A stretch of DNA of 41,442 nt, taken from the NCBI GenBank assembly GCA_017307355.1, contig JAFKFG010000031.1, positions 1 to 41,442 on the forward strand. Direction: 5' to 3'. Positions 22,135 through 29,898 of the stretch are shown piece by piece. The notes under the pieces were generated by a model. The model did not search any database. It was not told the origin of the DNA and was given only the letters and a program-made list of their open reading frames with translations. How positions within the stretch are numbered: the stretch's first letter is position 1; the number at the start of each line of letters is the position of its first letter. The translations under genes and the position numbers were made by a program. The stretch comes from Alphaproteobacteria bacterium (GTDB lineage Bacteria; Pseudomonadota; Alphaproteobacteria; Micropepsales; Micropepsaceae).

Positions 22135-23541
22135 ATGCGCCCGGTTTATCTCACCTTTGCCGCTCTGCTTTTGTCCGGTTCCGCGCTGGCCGCGCCGCCT
22201 TCCCATCCCCCCACTAATCATCCTCAGGCCGAAGCCGAGGCGCTGGACCTCGCCAAGAAAGCCATCGCCATGCGTTCGGTGGCCGGCCCCGGCGACCAGA
22301 CGCCCAAGGTCGCCGCGCTCTATCGCGATGCGCTGGTGGCGGGCGGCTTCAAATCTTCCGACATCACCATCACGCCCGAAGGCACCACCGCCTATCTGAT
22401 CGCCCGCTGGCCGGGCAGCGATCCCAAGCTCAAACCCCTGGTGATCAGCGGCCATATGGATGTGGTCGAAGCCAAGCCCGCCGACTGGACCCGCGATCCC
22501 TTCACCCCGGTGGTGGAGAATGGCTATCTGTTCGGGCGCGGCGCCACCGACATGAAGCTCAACGGCACCTTGTCCATCGCCGCTTTGTCCGAATTGCGCC
22601 GCCAGGGCTTCAAGCCCCGCCGCGACATCATCATCGAGTTTTCCGGCGACGAGGAAACCGACATGAAGACCGGCGCCATCATCGCCAAGAAACTCTCCAA
22701 TGCCGAATTGGTGCTGAACATGGATGGCGGCGGCGGCGTGCTCAACGAAAAGACCGGCCAGCCGGAATATCTCACCTGGGACGGCGCGGAAAAAACCTAT
22801 GCCGATTTCAAGCTCAGCGTCACCAATCCCGGCGGTCATTCCTCCGAGCCGCGCAAGTCGAACGCCATCACAGAACTGGCCGCGGCCCTGGTCCGGATCG
22901 GCGATTATCGTTTCAAGCCGGAACTGAACGATCTCACCAAAGCCTATTTCACCTCGGCAGCGAAATATCAGAACGATCCCAAGGTCGCCGCCGCCATGCG
23001 CACCTTCGCCGCCAATCCGGCCGACAAATCCGCCATCGAAACCCTGGCCGCCGATCCGGCCATGGTGGGCAAGATCGGCACCACTTGCGTCGCCACCATG
23101 CTCAGCGGCGGCCATGCGCTCAACGCCCTGCCCCAGCGCGCCGAAGCCAATATCAATTGCCGCATCTTCCCGGGCCATAGCCGGCCCGACATCATGGCCG
23201 AACTGAAAAAGGTGGCGGCCGAACCGCATCTCACCATCGCCGATGTGACTTCGGGCTCCGTCGCCACCGCCGCCTCGCCTGCGCGTCCCGACTTCACGGC
23301 AGCAGTGCAAAAGGCGGCGGCCGCGGCCTATCCCGGCGTGCCGGTATTCCCCGTCATGGCCTCGGGCGCCAGCGACAGCATGTGGTTCCGCGCCCAGCAT
23401 GTGGACTCCTATGGCGCCAGCCCCGTCTTCACCAAGGAGTCGGAGAATTTCAGCCACGGCCTCAACGAGCGCACGCCTATCGCCGACATCGCGCCGTCGA
23501 TCACCTATCTGACCGTGCTGTTCTCGGACCTGTCGAAATGA
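22135..23541 (+). CDS. Exported M20-family metallopeptidase
   Basis: A 468-aa protein with a signal peptide (MRPVYLTFAALLLSGSALAA). The dizinc site of the M20 family is seen: His107 in SGHMDV, bridging Asp139 in GRGATDMK, catalytic Glu173 and metal Glu174 in GDEET, Asp197 in NMDGGGG and the last His441 in ENFSHGLNER. A dimerisation lid lies around residues 225-340 (KLSVTNPGGHSSEP). Typical members cut di- or tripeptides, acetylated amino acids or carnosine-like substrates; with the signal it works in the periplasm. It is divergent from the cytochrome-Vgb gene. Confidence 0.9.
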   Translation: MRPVYLTFAALLLSGSALAAPPSHPPTNHPQAEAEALDLAKKAIAMRSVAGPGDQTPKVAALYRDALVAGGFKSSDITITPEGTTAYLIARWPGSDPKLKPLVISGHMDVVEAKPADWTRDPFTPVVENGYLFGRGATDMKLNGTLSIAALSELRRQGFKPRRDIIIEFSGDEETDMKTGAIIAKKLSNAELVLNMDGGGGVLNEKTGQPEYLTWDGAEKTYADFKLSVTNPGGHSSEPRKSNAITELAAALVRIGDYRFKPELNDLTKAYFTSAAKYQNDPKVAAAMRTFAANPADKSAIETLAADPAMVGKIGTTCVATMLSGGHALNALPQRAEANINCRIFPGHSRPDIMAELKKVAAEPHLTIADVTSGSVATAASPARPDFTAAVQKAAAAAYPGVPVFPVMASGASDSMWFRAQHVDSYGASPVFTKESENFSHGLNERTPIADIAPSITYLTVLFSDLSK

Positions 23542-23805
23542 TCACAATCTTGACGGCAGCAACGCGCTGATAAAGAGCGACACCACCAACATCGCGAAAC
23601 CCAGCCCGATCAACTTGAAGCCATTGATCGCGCCCGGGCCGCGCCAGGATTCGTCCGGTATGTCGGCGCGCCCGATTTGGGCCGCCCGCGCATTGATGCC
23701 GACAAAATGCCGCCCGAACACCACCACGCCCAAAAGCGCCGCCGCCAGGCTGCCATAGCGGATCAGGCCCACAAAATCCCAGGCGATATCCAGCAGGATC
23801 TTCAT
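23542..23805 (-). CDS. Small membrane protein, 87 aa
   Basis: Two hydrophobic segments, about residues 13-32 and 63-83, linked by a polar loop with GINARAAQIGRADIPDESWR. No family recognised. The stop codon lies directly next to that of the M20 gene. No good ribosome site; the frame is not a shadow of another gene. Confidence 0.5.
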   Translation of the reverse strand: MKILLDIAWDFVGLIRYGSLAAALLGVVVFGRHFVGINARAAQIGRADIPDESWRGPGAINGFKLIGLGFAMLVVSLFISALLPSRL

Positions 23806-23924
23806 AGCACGCCGCCCAGCGAAACCGCGGAGGACAGCGCAAAATCGAAAGCGAACATGGGAACCCTGGGGAAGGATGGCCTAATAAAACCTGCCACCCC
23901 GCCAACTGGTTCCCTGCCGGTCGA

Positions 23925-24380
23925 TTACAGGCTCTTGATCCCCAGCCGCGCCGCCACCCGCTGACGTGCCAGCACCCGCTCGCGATCTTCCACCGCCATC
24001 AGGCCCGCGATGCGGCGGATCAGAAGATCCTCTTCCGGATCCAGCACGCCATCGGCATAGGCCACTTCCCACAGCATCTCGATCAACCGGATGCGCTCGG
24101 CGGGCGTGGTGCTTTCGAACACGTCGCTTGTATGGCCGTGGATCTGCACCATTTCGCCCACCCGCTTTTCCGCCGCTTCCAGCAGCGCGCGGCATTCCTC
24201 GGCGCTGAGGTCGAATTGCCGCGCCAGAAGCTGCTCGATCACCCGGCGTTCGGCGGCATCGAAGGTATCGTCCTGGCACGCGGCTTCCACCAGCAGCACC
24301 GCCACCGACAATTTCGGATCGGGATCGCGCTGGGGCGCGGGCGCCTCCAGGGCGCGTATCAACCGACGAAACAAGGACAT
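23925..24380 (-). CDS. TerB-family protein (tellurite-resistance B-like)
   Basis: A 151-aa helical protein starting MSLFRRLIRALEAPAPQRDP, with two acidic repeats typical of TerB: EAACQDDTFDAAERRVIEQL and YADGVLDPEEDLLIRRIAGL. TerB-like proteins bind metal ions through such DxxFxxxE and DGxLDxxE sets and act in stress or membrane-associated complexes; resistance to tellurite is not implied by one gene. The start at 24380 is preceded by AAGGAC. Confidence 0.85.
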   Translation of the reverse strand: MSLFRRLIRALEAPAPQRDPDPKLSVAVLLVEAACQDDTFDAAERRVIEQLLARQFDLSAEECRALLEAAEKRVGEMVQIHGHTSDVFESTTPAERIRLIEMLWEVAYADGVLDPEEDLLIRRIAGLMAVEDRERVLARQRVAARLGIKSL

Positions 24381-24478
24381 GCCCCTCACTAACGCGTACC
24401 GAGCGCCGGATGCAAGGCGTGCGGGGCGCTCATCGGGAGTTAACCCGCTCATGCCAGGATACGTGCCGGAAAAGACCC

Positions 24479-24829
24479 ATGACCACAGACAAGACCGCTT
24501 ATGCCATGGCCTTTCTGGCCGGCACGATCGTCTGGAGCCTCGCCACCATCGCGGCGGGCGGGCGCGAAGCGTGGGACGTCGGCCTTTACTGGACCGCCGC
24601 CTATCCCGCGGCCCTCCTGATCGGCGGCGGACTGGCGGCGTTCTTTCCCCATCGCCCCTGGCGCTGGCCGTTGGTGACGATGTTCGCGCAAGTACCGGTG
24701 ATGATCGCGTTCGGCTCAGGCTTCAGCCTCCTGCCGCTGGGCCTGGTGCTTCTCGCCGTCTTGTCGTTGCCGGGAATGGCGATCGCTGCTCTTATCGGCG
24801 CATGGCGGCGTTCGAATGCCTCATCCTGA
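24479..24829 (+). CDS. Membrane protein of four helices, 116 aa
   Basis: Starts MTTDKTAYAMAFLAGTIVWS and has about four hydrophobic segments at residues 8-25, 35-55, 62-78 and 82-105, followed by a short basic end. No family recognised. Its TGA stop lies inside the intergenic repeat at 24821-24842, so the repeat gives the end of the reading frame. Confidence 0.55.
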   Translation: MTTDKTAYAMAFLAGTIVWSLATIAAGGREAWDVGLYWTAAYPAALLIGGGLAAFFPHRPWRWPLVTMFAQVPVMIAFGSGFSLLPLGLVLLAVLSLPGMAIAALIGAWRRSNASS

Positions 24830-24842
24830 GCTTGTCGAAGGA
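24821..24842. repeat. TCATCCTGAGCTTGTCGAAG intergenic repeat
   Basis: The bases TCATCCTGAGCTTGTCGAAG, continued by GA, match a half-palindromic motif widely seen between genes in alphaproteobacterial genomes (from memory, usually as the reverse, CCTTCGACAAGCTCAGGATGA). Here it includes the stop of the 24479 gene and lies just before the convergent dacB gene. Confidence 0.5.
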
Positions 24843-24870
24843 AGATGCACGCGCCGCCGCCTGCCGTCCT

Positions 24871-26466
24871 TCACTCAAGCGGCAGCGCATACAATGCCGA
24901 CGCCATCTCGCCCAATGCCTGCCCCGCCAGCTTCGACACGCTGGCGTCGTCCGGCAGCTCCACATTGTTGATGTAGAAGGCGAAGGCATATTTGCGCCCA
25001 TCCGCCGTGGTGGTGTAGCCCGCCAGGCCCTTGCCGGTGAGAATGGTGTGCCCGCCATTCAGAAGATCGCTGTCGCTATAGGTGCCGGTCTTGGCGAAGA
25101 CATGCCCCGCGCCGGGCGACTGAGGCTGAATGTCCACCAACGTACCGTCCTTGCCCAACACCGGCAGGCTGTCATGGAAATGCGCCGCGCCCGGCCCCTT
25201 GGCCATGTGATCCAGATAGCGCACCACAAAATCGGGCGTGTAGAAAGCCGCCACCGCACCGCCCGCGCCATCGCCTTGCGATCCGCCCGACATGTCCAGC
25301 CCCATGCCCACCAGCCAGTCATGCATCAGCATAAAGCCTTTGTGATCGGCCTTCTCGCCGGTCTTGCCCAACACCGCGCCCAGCACATAGGGCATGGTCG
25401 AGGCGTGCAAATTCTGGCTCACCTTCAAGGTGATGCGCGCATCTTCCGACAAGGGCGGGGAAACATGCTCGCCCAGCTTCATCTCGTCGCGATAAAAGCC
25501 CCGCACCTTGTCCGCGCCGACGGAGAAATCCGTGGCCGCCGCCGTCACCACGCCGGGCTTGCCCTTCACCGTCACGCCTTCATCCTTCAGCGCCATGGTG
25601 AGCAAGGTGCCCGCGAAGCGCGATGGCTTGGACAAGGCATAGCCCAAAATCACCGGCCCGCTCTTGATGTCCACCGTACCCTTGAGAGTCACGGTCTGGC
25701 CGCCATCCTTGCGCTCTTCCGTCACCGCATCGACATCGGTCTTCTCGCCGGTGACGATCTTATTGACGAAATGGATATAGGGCACGGCGGGCGCGACGGT
25801 GAACGACGCCGGATCGCCCATCCTGGCGCCCGGCCGATAGGTGACATCGATGGCATTGTCGTTGACGATGATGGGCGAGATCGTCTCGCCCGTGCCCAGG
25901 TCGCGCGCCCCTTCCTCGAACAGGCTGATATCGACCAGCACCCGGCCCGTCACGCTTTTGATCCCAGCCTCTTTCACTGTCCGGGCGAACTGGCGCAGCA
26001 CGATGGCCGGATCGCCCGGCAGCACACGGGAATCCGCCCCGCCATAGGTGTGATCCTCATCGACAAAGCCCAGGGTCCCATCCGCCTGGATGCGATTGGA
26101 CAAGTTGGGATCCCCCGTCCCCACCAGCACCAGATCGCCATGCAGCACGCCCTTCTCGATCTTGCCGGTGCGATAGAGCGGCGTGCGGAAGCGGTAGTCC
26201 GATCCCAACAGATTGAGCGCCGCCCCTTCGGTAAAGAGCTTGGTGGTGGACCCCGGGGTGAACAGCTTGTCGCCATCCACGGCAAAGACCGGCTTGCCCT
26301 GATCCAGCGACCAGACTTCCAGACCGATGCGCCCATGGCGATAGACCGGCCGCGCCATCACCTGCTTCACGGTCTCGGCGAATGTTTTAGGTGCCGCATC
26401 TTGTGCGAACGCCGCGCCGCCAAACATCGTCAGCGCCGCCAGCGCAGCTGCAATTTCCCGACGCAT
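24871..26466 (-). CDS. dacB: D-Ala-D-Ala carboxypeptidase/endopeptidase (PBP4, peptidase S13)
   Basis: The start at 26466 is six bases after GGGGG; an adjacent ATG at 26469 is the alternative. The 531-aa exported protein has a signal (MRREIAAALAALTMFGGAAF) and the three penicillin-binding motifs of peptidase S13: STTK at 73-76, SQN at 350-352 and KTG at 459-461. PBP4/DacB trims D-alanine from peptidoglycan stem peptides or cuts crosslinks. The long insertion between motifs 1 and 2 is normal for S13. It is last of a four-gene minus-strand operon that also has a VWA protein and a P-loop ATPase. Confidence 0.9.
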   Translation of the reverse strand: MRREIAAALAALTMFGGAAFAQDAAPKTFAETVKQVMARPVYRHGRIGLEVWSLDQGKPVFAVDGDKLFTPGSTTKLFTEGAALNLLGSDYRFRTPLYRTGKIEKGVLHGDLVLVGTGDPNLSNRIQADGTLGFVDEDHTYGGADSRVLPGDPAIVLRQFARTVKEAGIKSVTGRVLVDISLFEEGARDLGTGETISPIIVNDNAIDVTYRPGARMGDPASFTVAPAVPYIHFVNKIVTGEKTDVDAVTEERKDGGQTVTLKGTVDIKSGPVILGYALSKPSRFAGTLLTMALKDEGVTVKGKPGVVTAAATDFSVGADKVRGFYRDEMKLGEHVSPPLSEDARITLKVSQNLHASTMPYVLGAVLGKTGEKADHKGFMLMHDWLVGMGLDMSGGSQGDGAGGAVAAFYTPDFVVRYLDHMAKGPGAAHFHDSLPVLGKDGTLVDIQPQSPGAGHVFAKTGTYSDSDLLNGGHTILTGKGLAGYTTTADGRKYAFAFYINNVELPDDASVSKLAGQALGEMASALYALPLE

Positions 26467-26510
26467 CATCTGCCCCCAGATTCCACCCTGGCCGACTGTG
26501 GCGCGGAAAA

Positions 26511-27038
26511 TCACGCCAAGGCAAGCCGCTCCAGCACAAATGCCACCCGCTCCACGACCGGCGTCTTGGGCAGGGTCGCCACCTCATATCCCAGTCGTGC
26601 ATAGGCGGCGGCCAGACGATGATATTCCGCTTCGGCTTCCGCAAAGCCGTGGCGGCGTTCGGCATCGCCCACATAGATCTCCGGCCAGGGCGGCGCCAGG
26701 AACATCAGAGGCCCGTAAGCGGAGGCAAAATCACCCTCCGGCCATTTCCCGGTGACATGCGCCAGCGCCGCAGCCGCATCCACCAGCCCGCGATCGAAGA
26801 AGACAGGGCCCGTCTTCGCTCGTGCCCCGTGCCAATCTTCCCAGGCCAGCGCCAGCGCCTTCGCCGCGAACACCGCGCCATCGGTCCAGGGCAGCGCGTC
26901 GCCGCCGCTTTCCAGTTCGCGCGCCACAATCCGCCGGCCCGGCTCTTCCACCACGGCAAAGCCGTGTCGCGCCAGCTCTACCAATAACGTCGATTTCCCG
27001 CCGCCGGAGCAGCCGGAGATCGCGACAAAACTCTTCAT
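26511..27038 (-). CDS. P-loop ATPase/kinase of the AAA_28 type
   Basis: A 175-aa protein with a Walker A motif SGCSGGGKST at 8-17 and a following pattern LVELARHGFAVVEEPGRRIV like AAA_28 proteins (a NadR/deoxynucleoside kinase-like P-loop family). An aspartate in FFDRGLVDAAAALAHVTGKW may act in Walker B. The substrate is unknown; small-molecule kinase is likely. It lies between the 57-aa gene and dacB, 25 and 44 bases apart. Confidence 0.8.
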   Translation of the reverse strand: MKSFVAISGCSGGGKSTLLVELARHGFAVVEEPGRRIVARELESGGDALPWTDGAVFAAKALALAWEDWHGARAKTGPVFFDRGLVDAAAALAHVTGKWPEGDFASAYGPLMFLAPPWPEIYVGDAERRHGFAEAEAEYHRLAAAYARLGYEVATLPKTPVVERVAFVLERLALA

Positions 27039-27063
27039 GCAGTGAATCCGGGAATTCTAAGCG

Positions 27064-27237
27064 CTATTTCCCGCGCAGCGCTTCCTGCGCTTGCTCGGCC
27101 CGGGCATCGGCTTCCTGGAATTGCCGGGACTCCACGCCATGGGTGGCCAGCGCCTCGGCAGCCGATCTCACCTTCTCGGCATAATTCTGATAAGCCTTGG
27201 TGAATTCATGCGGATCGATCCGGCTTTGCTTGGTCAT
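27064..27237 (-). CDS. Small helical protein, 57 aa
   Basis: Start at 27237 has GGAGGA six bases upstream. The peptide MTKQSRIDPHEFTKAYQNYA, then EKVRSAAEALATHGVESRQF, is helical and highly charged, ending QEALRGK, with no signal. The good ribosome site and clean spacing inside the operon (13 bases after the VWA gene, 25 before the ATPase) support it as real. No family is recognised. Confidence 0.65.
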   Translation of the reverse strand: MTKQSRIDPHEFTKAYQNYAEKVRSAAEALATHGVESRQFQEADARAEQAQEALRGK

Positions 27238-27250
27238 CGCCATTCCTCCC

Positions 27251-28306
27251 TCAAACCACGCGCCCGTGCCACAGAAGCGACAACGCCACCGACAGGAACG
27301 CCATTACCGTCGCCGCCGCCACGAACAGGAAGGAGATTTCCTCCAGCGACGTCTCGGCCTGCAGCTTGGTGTTGAGCTGCTTGTAGATCGCTGCCAATTC
27401 CTTCTGTGTCTTGGCGTGGAAATATTGCGCGTGGGTGATCTTCGCCATGGTCTTCAGCGTCTCTTCATCCAGCTGCACCTTCATCACCCGGTCGCCCCAG
27501 AGCTTGATCTGGCCGTTGGCGGTGCCGAAACCGATGGTGAAGACCCGCACGCCGTAATTGGAAGCGATGCGCGCCGCCTCCACCGGATCGGGCCCCAAGG
27601 TGCTCTTGCCGTCAGTCATCAGGATGATCGCCGCCGATTTATAGCTTCCCGGCTCCACCGGCGTCGGGCTCTTGGGCTTTTGCGGCTTGGGCCGCTTCGC
27701 ATTCTCGATCGGCGTACCCAGATAGAATTGGTCGCCGCCGAAGCCCGGCAGCATGGTGTCGAAATGCTGGTCGGGGAAAAGCGTCTGCAACGAGGTCAGC
27801 ACCGCCGAGCCGATGGCCGTCATCCGCTCGGGCCGAAGCTGCTGGATCGCGGCATTAAGGTCGGCATTGTTGTCGGTGGGCGCCTGCACCAGGAAGGCGC
27901 CGCCGGAAAACGCCACCAGCCCGATTTTCACCGCATGGGGGCGTTCCTTGACGAATTCCATGGCGGCAAGCTGGGCCGCGGTGATGCGGGTGGGGTTGAC
28001 GTCGTCGGCGCGCATCGAGCCCGACACGTCCATCGCCAATATCAACGTGCCGCGCTGGCTGGCCAAGGTGATGACGGCGGCGGGCCGCGCCAGGGCCGTG
28101 ATCAGAAGTCCCAGCGACACCAGCAACAGCAAGGGCGGGCCATGGCGGCGCACCTTGCCCCACCATCCCGGCGGCTGCGACGCCTTGAGCAGGGTCGGAT
28201 AGAGCGCCAGCAATTTGCCGCGCCGCCCGGCATTGCGCCAATAGAAGAACGCCAACACCGGCAACACCAGCATCAACCAGAAGGCGGTCGGCCAGATGAA
28301 TGTCAC
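27251..28306 (-). CDS. VWA-domain membrane protein (BatA-like)
   Basis: The start is GTG at 28306, six bases after GGGAGG. The 351-aa protein has two N-terminal membrane helices (about 5-24 and 58-75), a von Willebrand A domain with MIDAS residues DVSGS at 93-97, and a C-terminal helix at about 327-347. This order is that of the BatA aerotolerance proteins, whose N-terminal BatA region precedes the VWA domain. The genes of a full MoxR-BatA-BatB set are not in the window. It heads the operon with the 57-aa protein, the ATPase and dacB, which suggests an envelope stress role. Confidence 0.85.
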   Translation of the reverse strand: MTFIWPTAFWLMLVLPVLAFFYWRNAGRRGKLLALYPTLLKASQPPGWWGKVRRHGPPLLLLVSLGLLITALARPAAVITLASQRGTLILAMDVSGSMRADDVNPTRITAAQLAAMEFVKERPHAVKIGLVAFSGGAFLVQAPTDNNADLNAAIQQLRPERMTAIGSAVLTSLQTLFPDQHFDTMLPGFGGDQFYLGTPIENAKRPKPQKPKSPTPVEPGSYKSAAIILMTDGKSTLGPDPVEAARIASNYGVRVFTIGFGTANGQIKLWGDRVMKVQLDEETLKTMAKITHAQYFHAKTQKELAAIYKQLNTKLQAETSLEEISFLFVAAATVMAFLSVALSLLWHGRVV

Positions 28307-28490
28307 GACATGCCTCCCTGCGCGAAACAAAACGCTGCGAACGGTATCGGCGTGCCGCAGCTTAGCGGGGATAAAGGCGGCCCGCTACCATGCGACACAC
28401 ACCTTTACATTGGGACTATTTCCCACGCTCACGGCCCGGGATTACAGCCTGAAATTGCGGAATGTGATGCCGATCGGCGCTTGCCGGCCC

Positions 28491-28871
28491 TTAAGGCGCC
28501 GTGCCTTCGACAATGAAGAAGCGGCCGGTCGAGCTTCGCTGCCGGATCGGCGCCACTTTGAGATATTCCGCCGATGCTTCGAATGCTTTCGCTGCGGCCA
28601 GGCTGGGGAACTCGATCACCACCACGCGCCCGGCCGGGCCCGCGCCTTCCACCGGCACGGTCTGTCCGCCCCGCGCAATATAAATGCCGCCGAACTTCGC
28701 CACGATGGGCGAAGTCTTGGCCGCATAGGTCTTGTAGGTTTGCGCATCGGTGACATTCACTTCGCCGATCACATAAGCCTTCGGCGGTTTGAGCGCCGTG
28801 TCCGCCGCCTCTGCAGAGACCGCCGCCGCCATCGCGGCCACTATCAATGCCGCCCCAATGATCTTCCGCAT
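28491..28871 (-). CDS. Exported DUF1330-domain protein, 126 aa
   Basis: Starts MRKIIGAALIVAAMAAAVSA, a signal peptide, then a DUF1330 domain of the dimeric alpha-beta barrel type: YVIGEVNVTDAQTYKTYAAK, FGGIYIARGG, VVVIEFPSLAAAKAFEASAE and FFIVEG. The function is unknown for the family. Upstream is the HxlR gene, 59 bases away on the same strand. Its export is unusual, as most DUF1330 proteins are cytoplasmic. Confidence 0.85.
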   Translation of the reverse strand: MRKIIGAALIVAAMAAAVSAEAADTALKPPKAYVIGEVNVTDAQTYKTYAAKTSPIVAKFGGIYIARGGQTVPVEGAGPAGRVVVIEFPSLAAAKAFEASAEYLKVAPIRQRSSTGRFFIVEGTAP

Positions 28872-28930
28872 GGCCGCTCTCCCGAAGCCCATCGCCAGCT
28901 TAGCGGGCGCAATTCCGGATCGCTACCGCA

Positions 28931-29665
28931 TCACGCCGAACGGGCCCCTGCCTTGCGCGCATGGGTGCGCGGACGGATGGGCGCCCGGCGCGGTTCCGGC
29001 GCGCGCGGCGCGGGCAGGATCTGGGCAAAGGCATAACGCTCGAACCAGTCGGGAAAGGCACGGCGGAAGTCCCGCGTTCCTTCGATCGCAAGTCCCTGGT
29101 TCTGGGCGCCGGCGAAGCTGACATCGCCCCGCCACCAGGCCGCCAATGCCGACAAGGGACCGACGACGCGCACCGGCTCGGGAAAACCCACATTGCGCAG
29201 ACACAGCGCCGATTCAGTTTTGCGCAACAGCAGAAAGCGCGTCCTGGTCTTGGCCAATTCGAAACGCACGATCACCGGATGCGCGGGCAGCTGGTCGAAA
29301 CGCACCCGCCGCGCCATGTCCACCAGCACCGGCTCGATATCCAGGTCTTCCCTGGCGGTATCGCGCGGCAACCGGCGCTGACCCCAGACGGCCAGCGCCG
29401 TCATCACCTCCGACAATTCCTGCCCCGCTTCGGTGAGGCGATATTGGGGCCCGCTTGGGCCCTCTTCGCGCATCACCGCGCCGGCATGGATCAGCGCCTG
29501 CAGCCGTTCGGATAACACGGTGCGCGAAATGCGGGGCAGCCCGCGCAGGATGTCGTTGAAGCGGCGGCTGCCGCACAAAAGCTCGCGCGCGATCAGGATG
29601 GTCCAGCGCCCGCCCAGAATTTCATGCGCCCGGGCGATGGCGCAGAACTGGCCATAGGAGGTCAT
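28931..29665 (-). CDS. HxlR-family regulator with C-terminal ligand-binding domain
   Basis: The N-terminal 100 residues are HxlR type: GQFCAIARAHEILGGRWTIL, RFNDILRGLPRISRTVLSER and YRLTEAGQEL, with Cys8 and the cysteine in ELLCGSRRF, redox-reactive in some members. After it, residues 100-244 form a second domain with VIVRFELAKTRTRFLLLRK and AWWRGDVSFAGAQNQGL, as in HxlR proteins joined to an SCP2-like ligand domain. Start follows AGGATGATGC. It is divergent from the amine oxidase-cytochrome operon, with two palindromes and a long inverted repeat between. Confidence 0.83.
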   Translation of the reverse strand: MTSYGQFCAIARAHEILGGRWTILIARELLCGSRRFNDILRGLPRISRTVLSERLQALIHAGAVMREEGPSGPQYRLTEAGQELSEVMTALAVWGQRRLPRDTAREDLDIEPVLVDMARRVRFDQLPAHPVIVRFELAKTRTRFLLLRKTESALCLRNVGFPEPVRVVGPLSALAAWWRGDVSFAGAQNQGLAIEGTRDFRRAFPDWFERYAFAQILPAPRAPEPRRAPIRPRTHARKAGARSA

Positions 29666-29701
29666 GCATCATCCTATCATGGCCGTGGCGGCGTGCCGGT
29701 A

Positions 29702-29742
29702 CGGAATCCGGACCGCTTTCGCGCCGCGCGGTCCGGATTCCG
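29702..29742. promoter_or_regulatory. Long inverted repeat in the HxlR/amine oxidase gap
   Basis: Arms of 15 bp (CGGAATCCGGACCGC at 29702-29716 and its reverse at 29728-29742) surround 11 bases. It lies 36 bases upstream of the HxlR start. No T-run follows, so it is not a terminator; it may be an HxlR operator or a transcript hairpin. Confidence 0.5.
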
Positions 29743-29842
29743 CACCCCATCGGCGAACCCGCGCCTGCTAGAACCTCTCTCGCGCCGCCGCTTGTAAAGT
29801 TTGCGTAAAATCCGTCCCCGGCGCTTGTGAGGGACTCATTGC

Positions 29843-29854
29843 GGGTATATACCC
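29843..29854. promoter_or_regulatory. Tandem operator, site 1
   Basis: GGGTATATACCC is a perfect 12-bp palindrome. Its centre is 21 bases from the centre of site 2, two helical turns, so bound dimers would lie on one face of the DNA. Confidence 0.6.
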
Positions 29855-29863
29855 CCATTTTAC

Positions 29864-29875
29864 GGGTATATGCCC
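29864..29875. promoter_or_regulatory. Tandem operator, site 2
   Basis: GGGTATATGCCC repeats site 1 with one changed base. It ends 23 bases upstream of the amine oxidase ATG, near the expected -10 region or the 5' leader. Confidence 0.58.
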
Positions 29876-29898
29876 ATATATGCCGAGGGAGAGATGAG

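Noticed and set aside
24091..26604. 837-codon open frame on the plus strand
   Set aside because: It is antisense to TerB and dacB, which have clear motifs; the translated sequence is rich in H, R, Q and A with no motif.
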